DNA from: Siphonodentalium dalli
Taxonomy: Eukaryota; Mollusca; Scaphopoda; Gadilida; Siphonodentaliidae
Reading direction: 5' to 3'
Assembly (NCBI GenBank): GCA_032622095.1
Contig: CP136064.1
Span: 214,846,205-214,910,204, forward strand
DNA length: 64,000 bases
In this document: positions 46,160 to 57,692 of the stretch, piece after piece
Numbering within the stretch: position 1 is the stretch's first letter
Layout of the letters: the number at the start of each line of letters is the position of its first letter
Position numbers and translations under genes: made by a program
Notes under the pieces: generated by a model
What the model saw: only the letters and a program-made list of their open reading frames with translations
Told to the model about the DNA's origin: nothing
Database searches by the model: none

Positions 46160-46997
46160 TAGTATGATCTCTGGGCTGAGCGAGGACACATGTTTCTGAT
46201 AGATAGGATTATGAGCTCTTGCATTCCTGTTGTAGTTTGTATTAATTGAGACAGTATTTGCCTCAGGACTGTTAATTATGCGACCACCCTTGCCAGAGCT
46301 GTTAGCCTGTTACTGGCATTGATGTGGAGAACACTGTGAATTAGCCACTCATCTACAGGGAGTTGGTTTCCTACCATAATACTGTATTGTATGACTACTC
46401 TATCTGGCTCTGGTGTTCGTCAGAATTGACGACCTGACTCGGTCGATGCCATTACCACTCGTTCACTCCAATCTTGTTTTGCAGACATAACTCATATCTA
46501 TGCAACAATCTTGACACATGTGCGCTTGAAAAAAATATTATAGAATTGTTGACCTGTCTGTTCCGACTGGAAAAGGTTGAACGAAGGCTTCAGGGAGTCT
46601 GTATGGGCTTCGGACGTCAGCCAGAATTACTCCTGGTCATCTATCCATTGCAGTCTGCTGCTGGCTGAGTTTCAAAACAACAAGCGGATATTGGTAGCAT
46701 GAAAATTGTGCTTCTTGAATCATCTTCTGATTCAGTGAAACCAGATTCTGAAAAAAAGATATTACGACACTGGATTACGTGGTGAATTGTTATGTACAGG
46801 ATATAACAAGTGTGATATCTCGGATTTAATCCTTCAGGACTTTCTTATATATATGTTAGTTCTGTGGATATAAACTTCCCTTCCATTACAACTGATACTG
46901 TGTGGTGACAGCTGATGGTTCAGTCTTCATAATGGTTGATTTAATGCAGGTAATTTGTCTTCTTCAGTTTGAGAATTCATTCCTCTTAGCTCAAGTC
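46160..46997. other. gene-free stretch
   Basis: A 64-codon frame at 46474-46668 follows a TTGTTTTGCAG acceptor-like sequence, but its product has no recognisable domain and I do not call it an exon. Confidence 0.4.
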
Positions 46998-47186
46998 TAC
47001 AGTAATGCCCTAAATGATCGACTCCTTAACCACAGCAGAATTATGGGTAACTTTTCAGGATTTAGTCGGAAATATGGCTTGTTGCCATTCATCGGAAAGC
47101 TCTCACTCATATTTCCGACTAAATCATGAAAAGTTGCCCATGATTCTGCTGTGGTTAAGGAGTCGATTATTTAGGGCATTACTCTA
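46998..47186. mobile_element. MITE A, shortened right arm
   Basis: TACAGTAATGCCC to GGGCATTACTCTA. The central part of the right arm is deleted (CTCTCACTCATATTTCCG). Confidence 0.9.
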
Positions 47187-47950
47187 ATTGAGCTTCAGAC
47201 TGGCATGGTTGGTATCTGTTTTGTTTCTCAGTCTGTCAAAAGCTTTTCAGAATTATCTCTCTTTACCAGTAGCTTTTGGAATTATGATTACATCTTCTGA
47301 TAGATGGTACTGAAATACTTACGTGGGATTGTACAGACTATACTCTCAGGTGCCTAATAATCATGATGGCCTAATGATAGTGATGGGTTTGGTATTTTGG
47401 CTGAAATTAATGATAGTGATGGCAATTTCACTCTATGTCTCAATGTTAAATATAAATAGTGATCATTGGGAATTTTCCCTAAAATTAATAATTGTGCTGA
47501 CACTATTATTAGGCACCCAAGAGTACAATGTAAGCATTATAGGTTTTAACACTTCCCACTACACTTAATTAATCGGGAGGAGGAGCGTAACAACATAAGG
47601 ATATAGTTTATTTTTGAATGCCTTTATTTTTGGGCTGGGAAATTGGACCAGATTGGAATTATGTCAATAAATTCATGACTAAATCCTCTCCAGCCAATCA
47701 GAATTGATCATTCATTTTCCCTGGTTTATATTATTTGTTCGACAGGTGTGTGGCAGGCGGCCAAGCACATGTGTCCTTAATTTGTGGTCCCAAATCTATA
47801 TTAATCCGATGTTATTGTAGAAAAATTCCATCAGATTAACTCAATTTCTCATAGTATTTACAGTTCTGTCCTGAAACCATTCCTCAGTTAATATAAGATT
47901 CATTGAAAGAGATGCGATAGGTCGTTCTGGTTCTCATTAGGTCACTGAAG
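47187..47950. other. gene-free stretch
   Basis: Words GTGCCTAATAATCATG (about 47350) and inverse ATTAGGCACC (about 47510) bound a region with several ATGATAGTGATGG repeats; a small foldback may lie here. No exon seen. Confidence 0.4.
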
Positions 47951-48386
47951 TTAACCCTTTACCCAACAGAACGGCCCTGTGCCAATGCATTCTCTTATAT
48001 ATGCGAGTCGACCATAGGTCGCCTCGCATATATAAGAGAATGCATTGGCTTAACACATATTAAAAATGATAAAATTGTCAAAGAATGTAGAAAAATATTA
48101 TAAAAATTGTTAAAGAATGTAAGAAAAAATGGTAAGAAGTGTTAAAAAAAGATTTTTTTTTTAGGCCAATGCATTCTCTTATATATGCGAGGCGACCTAT
48201 GGTCGACTCGCATATATAAGAGAATGCATTGGCACAGGGCATAACTGTAACCATCACAATGTAGTCAATGAGCCGGTTCCAATGATATCCATATTTGTAT
48301 GGTGTTATTGAGACAGACCGAAGATATTTTAGGCCGTTGAAGCTTTATTTGGGCGTTTTTGGCCGGTTTGTTGGGTAAAGGGTTAA
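47951..48386. mobile_element. MITE B, full length with duplicated linker
   Basis: TTAA-bounded with complete TIRs. The linker between the hairpins carries an extra ATAAAATTGTCAAAGAATGT-type segment, explaining the longer size. Confidence 0.93.
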
Positions 48387-48608
48387 GCAACAACATACTC
48401 AGTCCCTAGCGGGGTTCACGCTTGCCAGAAAATTTATTTGGCCAACCATTTCTGAATTGTTTTTGATAAATTTTCAGAAAGTTTGACCAAATTGAAAAAC
48501 CAAAATATAGGATCATTTAGAAAATCGAAACTAAAACTAAAGCATAATAATAACAGAAGACAAAGCAAAGAAATAATAACATGTGAAAAAAAACTGATGA
48601 TTTTCAAG
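48387..48608. other. spacer
   Basis: No recognised feature. Confidence 0.4.
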
Positions 48609-48686
48609 ATTGACTAATTTCAGGAAATTGACTAATTTCAGGAAATTGACTAATTTCAGGAAATTGACTAATTTCAGGAAATTGAC
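48609..48686. repeat. 18-bp minisatellite (just over 4 units)
   Basis: Unit AAATTGACTAATTTCAGG, nearly perfect. On the minus strand it translates as repeated VNFLKL, which is not evidence of a gene. Confidence 0.93.
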
Positions 48687-48735
48687 ACTGCAAAAACTGT
48701 TAAATAAGTCTAGGCTGTATTGTGTATCAACAGAA

Positions 48736-48993
48736 ATAACCCTTTCATGATGGGAGTTTCGCTGGTGCAGCATTAAAGATCTTGTGCCAGTGCATTCTCA
48801 TGTTTATACGAGTACGTCTCCTACAGGGAGCATAACATATATAAGAGAATTCACTGCCTTATAATGTCAAAGTAAATATTGTTAGGCTAATGTATTCTCT
48901 GATATTGGCGAGGCTCCCTATTGCTTATATAAGATAATGCATTGGCACAGGCTTTTAGCAAAATTTCAGGAAGCTCCAGTCATGGAATGGTTT
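48736..48993. mobile_element. MITE C, TTAA lost at both ends
   Basis: AATAACCCTTTCATGATGGG to CCAGTCATGGAATGGTTTA. It carries both hairpins, in opposite orientation to 42012 (the GCTGGTGCAGCATTAAAGAT side comes first). Confidence 0.87.
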
Positions 48994-49633
48994 AGATCAT
49001 GCCATGAACCTCTACTATGGCTAACGCCCATAGAGATCATATATTCCACCAGTGCAAAACCTGGGAACTTGATTTTCTGATCCGGTCTGACAGGGAACTT
49101 TATATCATTGAACAAACAAGACAGGGAATATAATTTTATGTTAATACTTGTTCCTCAATAATCTACTTCACATCAGGGGGTGGTTGGTCCCAGCTCAAGA
49201 TTGCATGATCTAGGAATGGTTAATCACGATTTATTATTTTGCAACCACAAGCACTAGTAGAGGTAATGTCGTTTGATTAAGAAAGGATGCTGTAAGAGCT
49301 GGTATTCATTATGTTTTGATGAGCAAGCATGTGTAATTTTTTATAAATTGTTGTCCAAACTTGCATATGTCAGCAACTGCTGATTAACTGTTAGGGAATG
49401 TAAGGGTTGATACGGTGATCTTCAGAGAGAGAGAAAGATAATTGCTGACTAGCTATTTTTGAAAAAATCTGGCCATTGGCCAACTTGGCCACCAACAATG
49501 TGAACCCTGATCCCAAACTATGTATTTCAGATATACTTAACCCTGGCAAGATCAGATACGATTGGTCATTTAGCAATAAAATTAGAGTTATCACACTTTA
49601 CTCAAGTAAAACTAGTCCAAGTTTCCTTCGATG
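48994..49633. other. gene-free stretch
   Basis: No recognised feature. Confidence 0.4.
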
Positions 49634-49740
49634 TACAGTAATGCCCTAAATAATCGACTCCTTAACCACAGCAGAATAATGGGTAACTTTTCAGGATTTA
49701 GTCGGAAATATGGCTTGTTGCCATTCAACGGAAAGCTCTC
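49634..49740. mobile_element. MITE A, left arm only
   Basis: TACAGTAATGCCC to GGAAAGCTCTC, ending exactly at the palindrome centre. Confidence 0.9.
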
Positions 49741-50025
49741 AGTGTAGGTTCAGCGTTGACCTGCTCACCTGAATTCTCCAGTAACTGTAATTATTAATAG
49801 TAAACCGGTTCATTAACCATAGAAAATATTATATTTGTTCTGAATGCCACAAAAGTTGTCAACAGAAAGTAAAAATGTAAATGTGAAAAAAATATTTTAT
49901 CGCATTATTTACATATTTGACCTCAAAAAGGGAAACAAGGTTACTCGGTAAGTATAGCTAAATGCATGTCAGCATATGTGCGTGTGTGATCATGGCCTCA
50001 TTTGTGATGGTGATTTGATTACAGA
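49741..50025. other. spacer
   Basis: No recognised feature. Confidence 0.4.
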
Positions 50026-50233
50026 TTAACCCTTACATGAGGGGAGCTGTGCTGGTGCAGCATTATAAATCGTGTGCCAGTGCAATCTCCCATATGGAGC
50101 CTTACATATAAGAGAATCTTACCAGGTCAAGGTAAATGTATTATTCTCCCAATGGAAAAATAGCATATATAAGAGAATGCATTGGCACAGGGTTTTCGCA
50201 AACATTTCAGGAAACTCCATTCATGAAAGGGTC
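50026..50233. mobile_element. MITE C, internally shortened
   Basis: TTAACCCTTACATGAGGGGA to CTCCATTCATGAAAGGGTC. The first hairpin is reduced; the second arm set is incomplete. Confidence 0.85.
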
Positions 50234-51050
50234 AGTCCTTCCCAAGAGACGGGAGCGATTTCTCTCGCACCCATTTGTACTCGCAATTTTTAATTCATGG
50301 GTGCTAAAATTCATACTCGTCCCTCTGTCAAATTGCTTATGGTGACTGTAATCGTTGATTCCATATTGATCTATTTACATGTAAAGGTATATTTAGAACC
50401 TTTCCCATCTCAGTTAAATTTATATAGGCATAAAACTTTAAATGGTTGTGATTAACCTCACAGTCACAGATGATATAGCAATTTGAACAAGCCAAACCAA
50501 ATAACAAACAATGATAGAAATTTATGACACAATAATTGCCAAATATATTAATAGAGAATATCTGAGTGCTTGCAGTACAATGTTTATCCCAATGATATAT
50601 AATGTGGTAAGCAGGAAATGGGTCATCTCCATCCCTTTAAAATGTTATTACTTTGCATCAAGCAAACTTAATGACCTTACTCTGCTACACTATATAAACA
50701 GAACCTCAATATATAATTATGGAGGTTATGCACCACCAATTATCATTGTTTCATGACCTTATGTTTATTGATTATGAGGTTAATTCATAATTTGACCTAA
50801 ATATTAATGAACTCATCGATTTTAGCTGATTAGCCCTGACTTCCTTATCTGTTGGTTCTATTGTGGGATATAGGTACTGAGATGACACTTAACAAAAACA
50901 TCCATATAGTGTCATTAGCTTGGGTGATATAAGTTTGATTTACTGAAACTGTTTAACGGCAATGCTAAATTCTATCTGTATTCATCTTCGAGACATTCAG
51001 GCCTTGATCAAACACACACGTTGTCTATCTTTTAGCCTCTGGATATCCAT
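50234..51050. other. gene-free stretch
   Basis: No recognised feature; an 81-codon frame at 50511-50756 has no domain. Confidence 0.4.
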
Positions 51051-51250
51051 TTAACACTTCAATGACTGTGAAAACCCTGGGCCAATGTATTCTCTTATAT
51101 ATGTGAGTCTCCCAAATAGGGAGCTTCGCATATATAAGAGAATACATTGGCCTAACAATATTTACCTTGACCTTGTAAGCTTGTCCTATGCAGTTCTATT
51201 GGAGACTCGCATACTAGTATATTTACTATGCCATATTTGGAAATGGTTAA
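51051..51250. mobile_element. MITE C, diverged
   Basis: TTAACACTTCAATGACTGTG, one full hairpin (GCCAATGTATTCTCTTATAT and inverse) and the CTTGACCTTGTAAGC linker. It ends in a degraded second hairpin and GGTTAA. Confidence 0.8.
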
Positions 51251-51255
51251 TTACG

Positions 51256-51393
51256 TCTTGTTGCCATTCATTGGAAAGCTCTCAGTGAGAGCTTTCCGAT
51301 GAATGGCAACAAGCCATATTTCCGACTAAATCCTGAAAAGTTACCCATAATTCTGCTGTGGTTAAGGAGTCGATTACTTAGGGCATTACTTTA
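51256..51393. mobile_element. MITE A, right arm plus centre
   Basis: Starts CTTGTTGCCATTCATTGG, passes the centre, and has a complete right arm to GGGCATTACTTTA. The left arm is lost where it abuts a degraded MITE C. Confidence 0.9.
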
Positions 51394-51402
51394 GATAGCA
51401 GC

Positions 51403-52251
51403 TATCTGAACGTCTGAAGTGACTGTTTAGAGATTACATTAGTGGCATAGGTTCCTGAATGTCTGAAGTGACTGTTTAGAGATTACATTAGTGACGTAGG
51501 TTCCCGAACGTCTGAAGTGACTTTTTAGAGATTACATTCGTGACGTACTAGTAGGTTCCTGAATGTCTGAAGCGACTGTTCAGAGATTACATTAGTGACA
51601 TAAGTTCCTGAATGTCTGAAGTGACTGTTTAGAGATTACATTAGTGACATAGGTTCCTGAATGTCCGGGGTTACTGTTTAGAGTTTACATTAGTGACATA
51701 GGTTCCTGAACGTCTGAAGTGACTGTTTAGAGATTACGTTACTGTCGTAAAGTGACTGTTTAGAGATTACGTTACTGTCGTTAGTGACGTACAGTTTAGA
51801 GATTACATTAGTGGCGTAGGTTCCTGGCCCTGAACGTAATCTGAAGTGACTGTTTAGAGATTACATTAGTGATTTAGGTTCCTGAACGTCTGAAGTGACT
51901 GTATAGAGATTACATTAGTGATGTAAGTTCCTCGCCCTGAACGTCTAAAGTGATGGTTTAGTGATTACATTAGTGACATAGGTTCCTGAACGTCTGGAGT
52001 GACTGTTTAGAGATTACATTAGTGACGTAGGTTCCTGAATGTCTGGAGTGACTGTTTAGAGATTACGTTAGTGACGTAGGTTCCTGAAAATCTGAAGTGA
52101 CTGTTTACAGATTACACTATAGTGATGTAAGTTCCTCGCCCTGAACGTCTGAAGTGATGGTTTAGTGATTACATTAGTGACGTAGGTTCCTGGCCCTGAA
52201 AGTCGTCTGAAGTGACTTTTTAGAGATTACATTAGTGATGTAGGTTCCTGG
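51403..52251. repeat. minisatellite of about 49 bp (about 17 units)
   Basis: Unit GTTCCTGAACGTCTGAAGTG plus ACTGTTTAGAGATTACATTA plus GTGACGTAG. There are truncated units near 51725-51800 and inserted GGCCCTGAACG-type extensions near 51820, 51930, 52140 and 52190. The variation between units suggests unequal exchange and local duplication. It starts 10 bp from a MITE A end. Confidence 0.95.
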
Positions 52252-52729
52252 CTGTGTATATGATCTTAACAGTGTTAAGTGTGAAGCCAGGGCTCACGCT
52301 GGAACAATATTGTATTTGCTAACAGTGTGCTGAATAATACAGTGTGGTGAATAGAAGGTTTTAAATAGTTAGTGCCAAATTGTCTTAGAAGTTCCCAAAT
52401 TGTCTTGCGCAAAAATTAAGAGGATTCTGAACACTGATTGCCTGTTCTGAAGATTTTTTACTTGCTGAATTGTTTTTCTTCTCATTATGTTATTGATACA
52501 CGCAGTGAAATCGGTCCAAATTACCAAAAATCAATGCCCACATTATGACCAGGAAAGACTGGTCTAATTGAACCACCCCACCGAGAAAAACATGGCCTAT
52601 GCTATAATTGTATCTCCTAATTCTGGTCTTTCGCCAATACTATTTACATCTGATCTGGTTCTTCCTGGCACTGAATGTGTTAATAATTACATCCAGCATT
52701 GTCTATAAATCATGGTTGTACCAACTGCA
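52252..52729. other. gene-free stretch
   Basis: The last 45 bp (CCAGCATTGTCTATAAATCA ...) are duplicated at 53113-53160; see the findings. Confidence 0.45.
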
Positions 52730-52946
52730 TACAGTAATGCCCTAAATAATCGACTTCTTAACAACAGCAGAATTATGGGTAACTTTTCAGGATTTAGTCG
52801 GAAATATGGCTTGTTGCCATTCATCGGAAAGCTCTCACTGAGAGCTTTCCGATGAATGGCAACAAGCCATATTTCCGACTAAATCCTAAAAAGTTACCCA
52901 TAATTCTGCTGTGGTTAAGGAGTCGATTATTTAGGGCTTTACTGTA
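52730..52946. mobile_element. MITE A, full palindrome
   Basis: TACAGTAATGCCC to GGGCTTTACTGTA, both arms complete. The flanks GTTGTACCAACTGCA and GATGGCTGTATGGCACA match an uninterrupted paralogue at about 53140-53170 (GTTGTACCAGCTGGCCTTG, then GATGGCTGTATGGCACA). Confidence 0.93.
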
Positions 52947-53593
52947 GATGGCTGTATGGCACACCACAGGGGCCTGTAACCACTGCCCCCTTTTATATAG
53001 TATCATTCCTGCTTAGAAATAGGATCTACTGTGAACCATTACCATGACTTACTTAATAGAATCTTTTATGGCTGATTGGTGTGGTCTGGCATATAAAGTG
53101 TTAATAATACAGGCCCAGCATTGTCTATAAATCTGTGTTGTACCAGCTGGCCTTGGATGGCTGTATGGCACATGCAGCCATCATATGTAACACACAGTGG
53201 CAACTTAGATACAGTGACAGTTCAGCCTCACATCACACAAGTATATTCATCATGCCATTACTCCATCCACCAGTAATTCGAATAATCTATGTGGTCCCAT
53301 GCAGATGTAATCGAGAGTCAATACATGTATTAGGATCTCTGTTTATTGATCGCAACCAGAGACATTTGTCCACGATCTGGACTCCTGTATGCCTAATGGC
53401 GAGCGGTTGGCTTATATCAAACATGCATGATGTTTAAAGCTGTACACAGTATTCCAAGCTTTAATGTTTTAATTTGTAGCGTCTAAGTACTAGCTGTTTT
53501 GTTATTCCAGGTTTATATTTTAAAGATATATTTGTACAAGTAGCAGACGTACATAGTGTTCCAAACATGACTCAATATGGACATTGGTGCTGG
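52947..53593. other. gene-free stretch
   Basis: A 100-codon frame at 53135-53437 overlaps the duplicated segment and shows no domain. Nothing else recognised. Confidence 0.4.
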
Positions 53594-53657
53594 ACATTTA
53601 CAGAATGAGTTCCCCAGAGGGTGAATTTAGTGACGCTGCCCCTCACAGCCATTGGGT
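53594..53657. mobile_element. E-family fragment
   Basis: GACATTTACAGAATGAGTTC then AGAGGGTGAATTTAGTGACG: a piece of the left arm only. Confidence 0.7.
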
Positions 53658-53827
53658 ACCCTCGACTAAAGCTGCTTTCACATACATGCGTTTAACGCAT
53701 GCGTTTTACGGATGCGTTAGGCGGACGTGCGTTTAGAGCTTTCACATACCTCCGTTTACATCTGCGCGTACGTGTCCGTTAGCGGATGCGTGAAGAATTA
53801 TTTGTGTTTACATATTGTCCTTTCGCC

Positions 53828-53869
53828 ATGGATTCCTCCTCCTCCGAGGATGTTCCAATGATTGCTTAA
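53828..53869 (+). pseudogene. possible start of a Harbinger nuclease ORF
   Basis: ATG in a good context (CGCCATGG) reads MDSSSSEDVPMIA then stop. A Ser-rich plus acidic start like this is common in Harbinger-type transposase ORFs, and its position convergent with the MADF frame fits the two-gene layout of the superfamily. With only 13 codons this is an inference from position and composition; it may be chance. Confidence 0.3.
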
Positions 53870-54329
53870 TCGGGTATACTTATCTCGAATACTTCTCCAC
53901 ATTGTCTTCAAATTTAGTACTAAATGAGAAGAAAAAAACGCAACGTTTGGAGCGGTTTTGCAGATTTTAAGCCATATTGCTTTTACATTTCATTGTCCTC
54001 CATGCAATGAATCCATGAATCATTTTAGTTTGAAACAAATGTGTTCAGTTTCACTCACCAATATAGTGACGAACAAATACACATATGTAGACTAAATGAA
54101 CAGAAATTTAGCAATATAATTTGGTAATATATCCCAAGATATTGATATATTTAACAGAAATACCAACATACCAAATGCTGAATTATGGTATAGTGAATAT
54201 TGAATCTATATTGATGTTGACATGAATTTAGCATCAGTTAAAACAAAAGATGAACCACCCTCCCCAAATAAACAACAACATACTATATATACACATTTTG
54301 TCACCCTGCCATCGTGCATGGACTGAGAG

Positions 54330-54479
54330 CTAATTGCCTGAACATTCTCTATGTCCCGAGTTCTTCATGGCGCTCGAAATTGTTTCCCATGAATTTTGCG
54401 ATCTCTGTGAATCGTGATATCCAATATTTTTCGGATTAAACAGGTTGTCAAATTGGCGTACAGAATCTATCAGCTTTGT
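54330..54479 (-). pseudogene. MADF (Myb/SANT-like) domain remnant of a Harbinger element
   Basis: A 49-codon minus-strand frame reads TKLIDSVRQFDNLFNPKNIG then YHDSQRSQNSWETISSAMKN and stops. The LI-x2-V-x3-(F)-x-LF(N/D)P ... Y-x(n)-W-x2-I pattern, with its conserved Trp, is that of the first two helices of MADF domains. These are the DNA-binding accessory protein of PIF/Harbinger transposons and are found in host regulators derived from them. A typical MADF is about 80-90 residues, so it is cut short by the TAG at 54330. A possible start (ATGCCTAAACACAG) lies about 20 bp upstream in another frame, which could be a small first exon or a frameshift. Confidence 0.75.
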
Positions 54480-54950
54480 ACCTGTGTTTAGGCATGGTGC
54501 ACCTACGCTTCTATATTAGAGACTGCCAGCAAAAATGCTACTTCCCACAAAACCAAGGCATTCGATGTCATTTGATGTATATTTTGACCTATAACTGCCA
54601 TCACAATTATTTCATTCTTGTTTAATTTGACCCAAGATTACATAGCATGGTGCCATTTGGCATACGCCCCCATATATTATACCATTCTCATTCGTAAACA
54701 CCACAAAATATCTACAGTATATCCCATGATTAACGACATCGCACCGAATACCCCTGTCCGCTTATGCGTAAAGTGGACAGTTTTTCGGTCTTGGAGCGAA
54801 AAGTTATGTGCTCACGCACGCACGCGCATTTATCGGATGGTATGTGAAAGCCCCAGCGATAACATTGGAGATCAAAACGATGCGCGTACGAATGCGTAAA
54901 ACGCATGTATGTGAAAGCAGCTTAAGCATTGTGTCTTCTGCCAATTTGGG

Positions 54951-55120
54951 GTGGGTCGTCACTGTATAATTTGTTTGGGTGGATTGGTGAGAGTCCCCTT
55001 TATCTGAATGTTTCGGTGGTTGCAACGTCCCTGTCTGGTTCATTTGGGTGGGTCGTCCCTGTATTGTTTGTTTAGGTGGGTCGTCCCTGTATAATTTGTT
55101 TAGAAGGATTGGTGTATTTA
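54951..55120. repeat. degenerate tandem repeat, unit about 28-30 bp
   Basis: Repeats of GGTGGGTCGTCCCTGTATAA plus TTTGTTTAG in about four or five variants. Two AGAGTCCC(C/-)TT(T/A)TATCTGA blocks flank it (about 54990 and 55138). Confidence 0.75.
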
Positions 55121-55579
55121 GTGTTCTCATCTGTGGAGAGTCCCTTATATCTGAGTGATTCTCTTGTTATCTCTCATTAATAAGTTCTGGTGGTTACACA
55201 TCAGATGAGTCCCATTAATTCATGTGTAATGCTTCTGTTATCAGCTCTCTGCTCCTTGTGTATAGTGTGTGTTACACATACACATTCTACTGACAGACTC
55301 TATGCAAAGAGAACATACCAAAAATTATTACACAAGGCTTTGATCACCACATTTTGGCAGCTTCCCATCTGCTAACTATTAACCTGATTACAAGGGAGGT
55401 TAAGCTTAAGCCATTTCATAACATGTGCCATGTAGTTAGTTAAAGGGCTACTCTTTGTTCACAAGACATTTGAACCAATTTTAGCCCATTCTTTTGAGCT
55501 CATTGATATTTTCAAGCTTTGTATAATATACAGTGTACTGGTTTATATCTTGAAAATATGCTTCAATCTAGCCAAGGTC
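55121..55579. other. gene-free stretch
   Basis: No recognised feature. Confidence 0.4.
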
Positions 55580-55839
55580 TTAACCTTTCCATGACTGGAG
55601 CTTCCTGAAATTTTGCGAAAACCCTGTGCAATGCATTCTCTTATATATTATTCTCACACTGGGAGCCTCACATATATATATAAGAGAATACATTGGCCTA
55701 ACATATTTACCTTGACCTTGTAAGCCAATGCATTCTCTTATATGTGAGGCTCTTTCTGGGATACTCACATATATAAGAGAATGCACTGGCACAGGATATT
55801 AATACTGCACCAGTGCAGCTCCCATCATGAAAGGGTTAA
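55580..55839. mobile_element. MITE C, full length
   Basis: TTAACCTTTCCATGACTGGA to TCCCATCATGAAAGGGTTAA with TTAA at both ends and both hairpins. Confidence 0.9.
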
Positions 55840-56562
55840 TCTAACCAAACATAAAAGTGATGTGGAACATTCCACTGAGGTGTTTATAATTAAACAGCAA
55901 GTAATCATACCCAAATTAATTATTTTTATTAAATTTATTTCCAATAGGCAGACAACAGGGTCATTATTATAATATAAATGAATTACATTCACTGTGACTA
56001 TTGTCAGCGGAATCAAAATGTCATTAGTATATCACCCATTAATTTGTCCCACATATAAAAGTAGTAAATATTTACATTTGTGTGCAGTTGACCAAACATT
56101 TTGTTCGCTGAAATGGTACAGTTGATGTGGTTGGATTGTTTGACAATCTTAGTTGTTTGTCAAATTCTTCCAGTTTTCAGTTTTATTCACTGAAATTAGT
56201 TTACAATATATCTTTAATCTTTGTATTATACAGCATTAATAGTATATTTGATTTCAGTCCATCCGCTGTATTGTCAGTTCTTGCCAAGCGAAATGATTTG
56301 TTTTGGTGGTGACTGTATGACCACAATGACATTGTAGTGGAATATTAAGCTTTGCAGTGTGATCATGTGATGGCATTTGGAACAAGTGGTGGTTCGCATG
56401 TCTCCTCTGCTGTATCTTATTAATTATTAATCTCGTTAATCAGGGAAAACAGCGAATCATATATTGATTAATTGTACAGCCACACCACAATGTCTGTATT
56501 CATGTCCATCTCTTGACCATTCTTTGCCTTAGAGCCCCACTTAGTGTTCTGACATTTTTGAT
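55840..56562. other. gene-free stretch
   Basis: No recognised feature. Confidence 0.4.
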
Positions 56563-56757
56563 TAACCCATTCTGTAGACAGTGTCGTAAATGGAATCTCC
56601 CATCAGTTATAAAAGTATACATCAGAATGGTCTATTTTTCATCTGGAGGGGTTGCTCTGGAAATGTAAGCAGACAACAGTCAGACGAAAAGATAAATGGT
56701 TGGAAATCTTCTGATGGTCGTTTGTTGAACTTATCTGTTGAACATTTCCAAAGGGAA
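56563..56757. repeat. D-family fragment
   Basis: ATTAACCCATTCTGTAGACA start, TATAAAAGTATACATCAGAA, and GTCGTTTGTTGAACTTATCT then GAACATTTCC; related to 38101-38290 and 39700-39800. Confidence 0.6.
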
Positions 56758-56758
56758 C

Positions 56759-56893
56759 TACAGTAATGCTCTAAATAATCGACTCCTTAACCACATCAGA
56801 ATTATGGGTAACTTTTCAGGATTTAGTCGGAAATATGGCTTGTTGCCATTCATCGGAAAGCTCTCACAGAGCTTTCCGATGAATGGCAACAAG
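56759..56893. mobile_element. MITE A, right arm truncated
   Basis: TACAGTAATGCTC through the centre, ending at GAATGGCAACAAG. It is directly followed by TATATTCTTGAGGAAATTTT, a dispersed segment also seen at 20037. Confidence 0.9.
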
Positions 56894-57129
56894 TATATTC
56901 TTGAGGAAATTTTCATAATTTGGTTACTTTTATTTCTAAATTATAACCTACAACCAAGGCCATCCATGCCTGTAACTACAAACAGTTGTAAATAGTTAGT
57001 TATTAATTCAGGAAAAATTTATCGCTATAGAGTCGCAGGATATAATATATATACAAGAATGACATATTGGGCTCTGCCATTGACTTCACTAGGTCTTGTC
57101 CTATTAAATGGTGACATTGCGTGGCAGTC
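56894..57129. other. spacer with short dispersed segment
   Basis: 56894-56960 (TATATTCTTGAGGAAATTTT ... AATTATAACCTACAA) matches 20037-20098. The rest is unassigned. Confidence 0.5.
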
Positions 57130-57345
57130 TACAGTAATGCCCTAAATAATCGACCCCTTAACCACAGCAGAATTATGGGAAATATTCAGGATTTAGTTGG
57201 AAATATGGCTTGTTGCCATTCATCGGAAAGCTCTCCCCGAGACCTTTCCGATGAATGGCAACAAGCCATATTTCCGACTAAATCCTGAAAAATTACCCAT
57301 AATTCTGCTGTGGTTAAGGAGTTGATTATTTATGGCATTACTCTA
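57130..57345. mobile_element. MITE A, full palindrome
   Basis: TACAGTAATGCCC to GGCATTACTCTA; both arms complete around CTCTCCCCGAGACC. Confidence 0.93.
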
Positions 57346-57692
57346 CCCACCTGCCATCATCTGGATTTTCTTGTATTTTTGCACTCCAAAGCTCCTACGG
57401 TTTTAGTGTCATATGCAAGCAAATATGCAATCAGGGACTTCTCAATGTGCCGTTCCAATCGATACATGACCATTTCGATAAGAAATGGGAATTTGGATAC
57501 ACTCCCGGAAACAAGCACATTTGAAGCAATTAACTCTCATACATAAATCATCAGTAAATCCATGAATGGACATAACATTGTCCTCAATTTTATTTTGTGG
57601 TAAATATTTTGGAAAACTTGGCAAAGATATTTATCACCATGTCCACCTCCACATCTGCGATTATGAGATTAGACGGTCTCATTTGAACAGAG
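57346..57692. other. gene-free stretch
   Basis: No domain in the 78-codon frame (57310-57546), which begins inside the MITE. Confidence 0.4.

Larger units (their letters stand above)
53670..54922. mobile_element. PIF/Harbinger-like element (1,253 bp)
   Basis: Ends AGCTGCTTTCACATACATGC and the exact inverse GCATGTATGTGAAAGCAGCT, flanked by TAA on both sides (53667-53669, 54923-54925). The subterminal regions are rich in GCATGCGTTTTACG-like and GCGCGTACG words. The 3-bp TAA duplication and TIR type fit PIF/Harbinger. A MADF-domain frame lies inside on the minus strand, so this is a deletion derivative of an autonomous element. No DDE nuclease core is seen. Confidence 0.88.

Noticed and set aside
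46474-46668. Frame preceded by TTGTTTTGCAG as a CACNB first or internal exon
   Set aside because: The peptide has no similarity to any beta-subunit segment and no donor in phase was found.
48537-48773. Leucine-rich-looking VNFLKL repeat protein on the minus strand
   Set aside because: It is the 18-bp minisatellite read in frame (18 is divisible by 3). No flanking gene structure.
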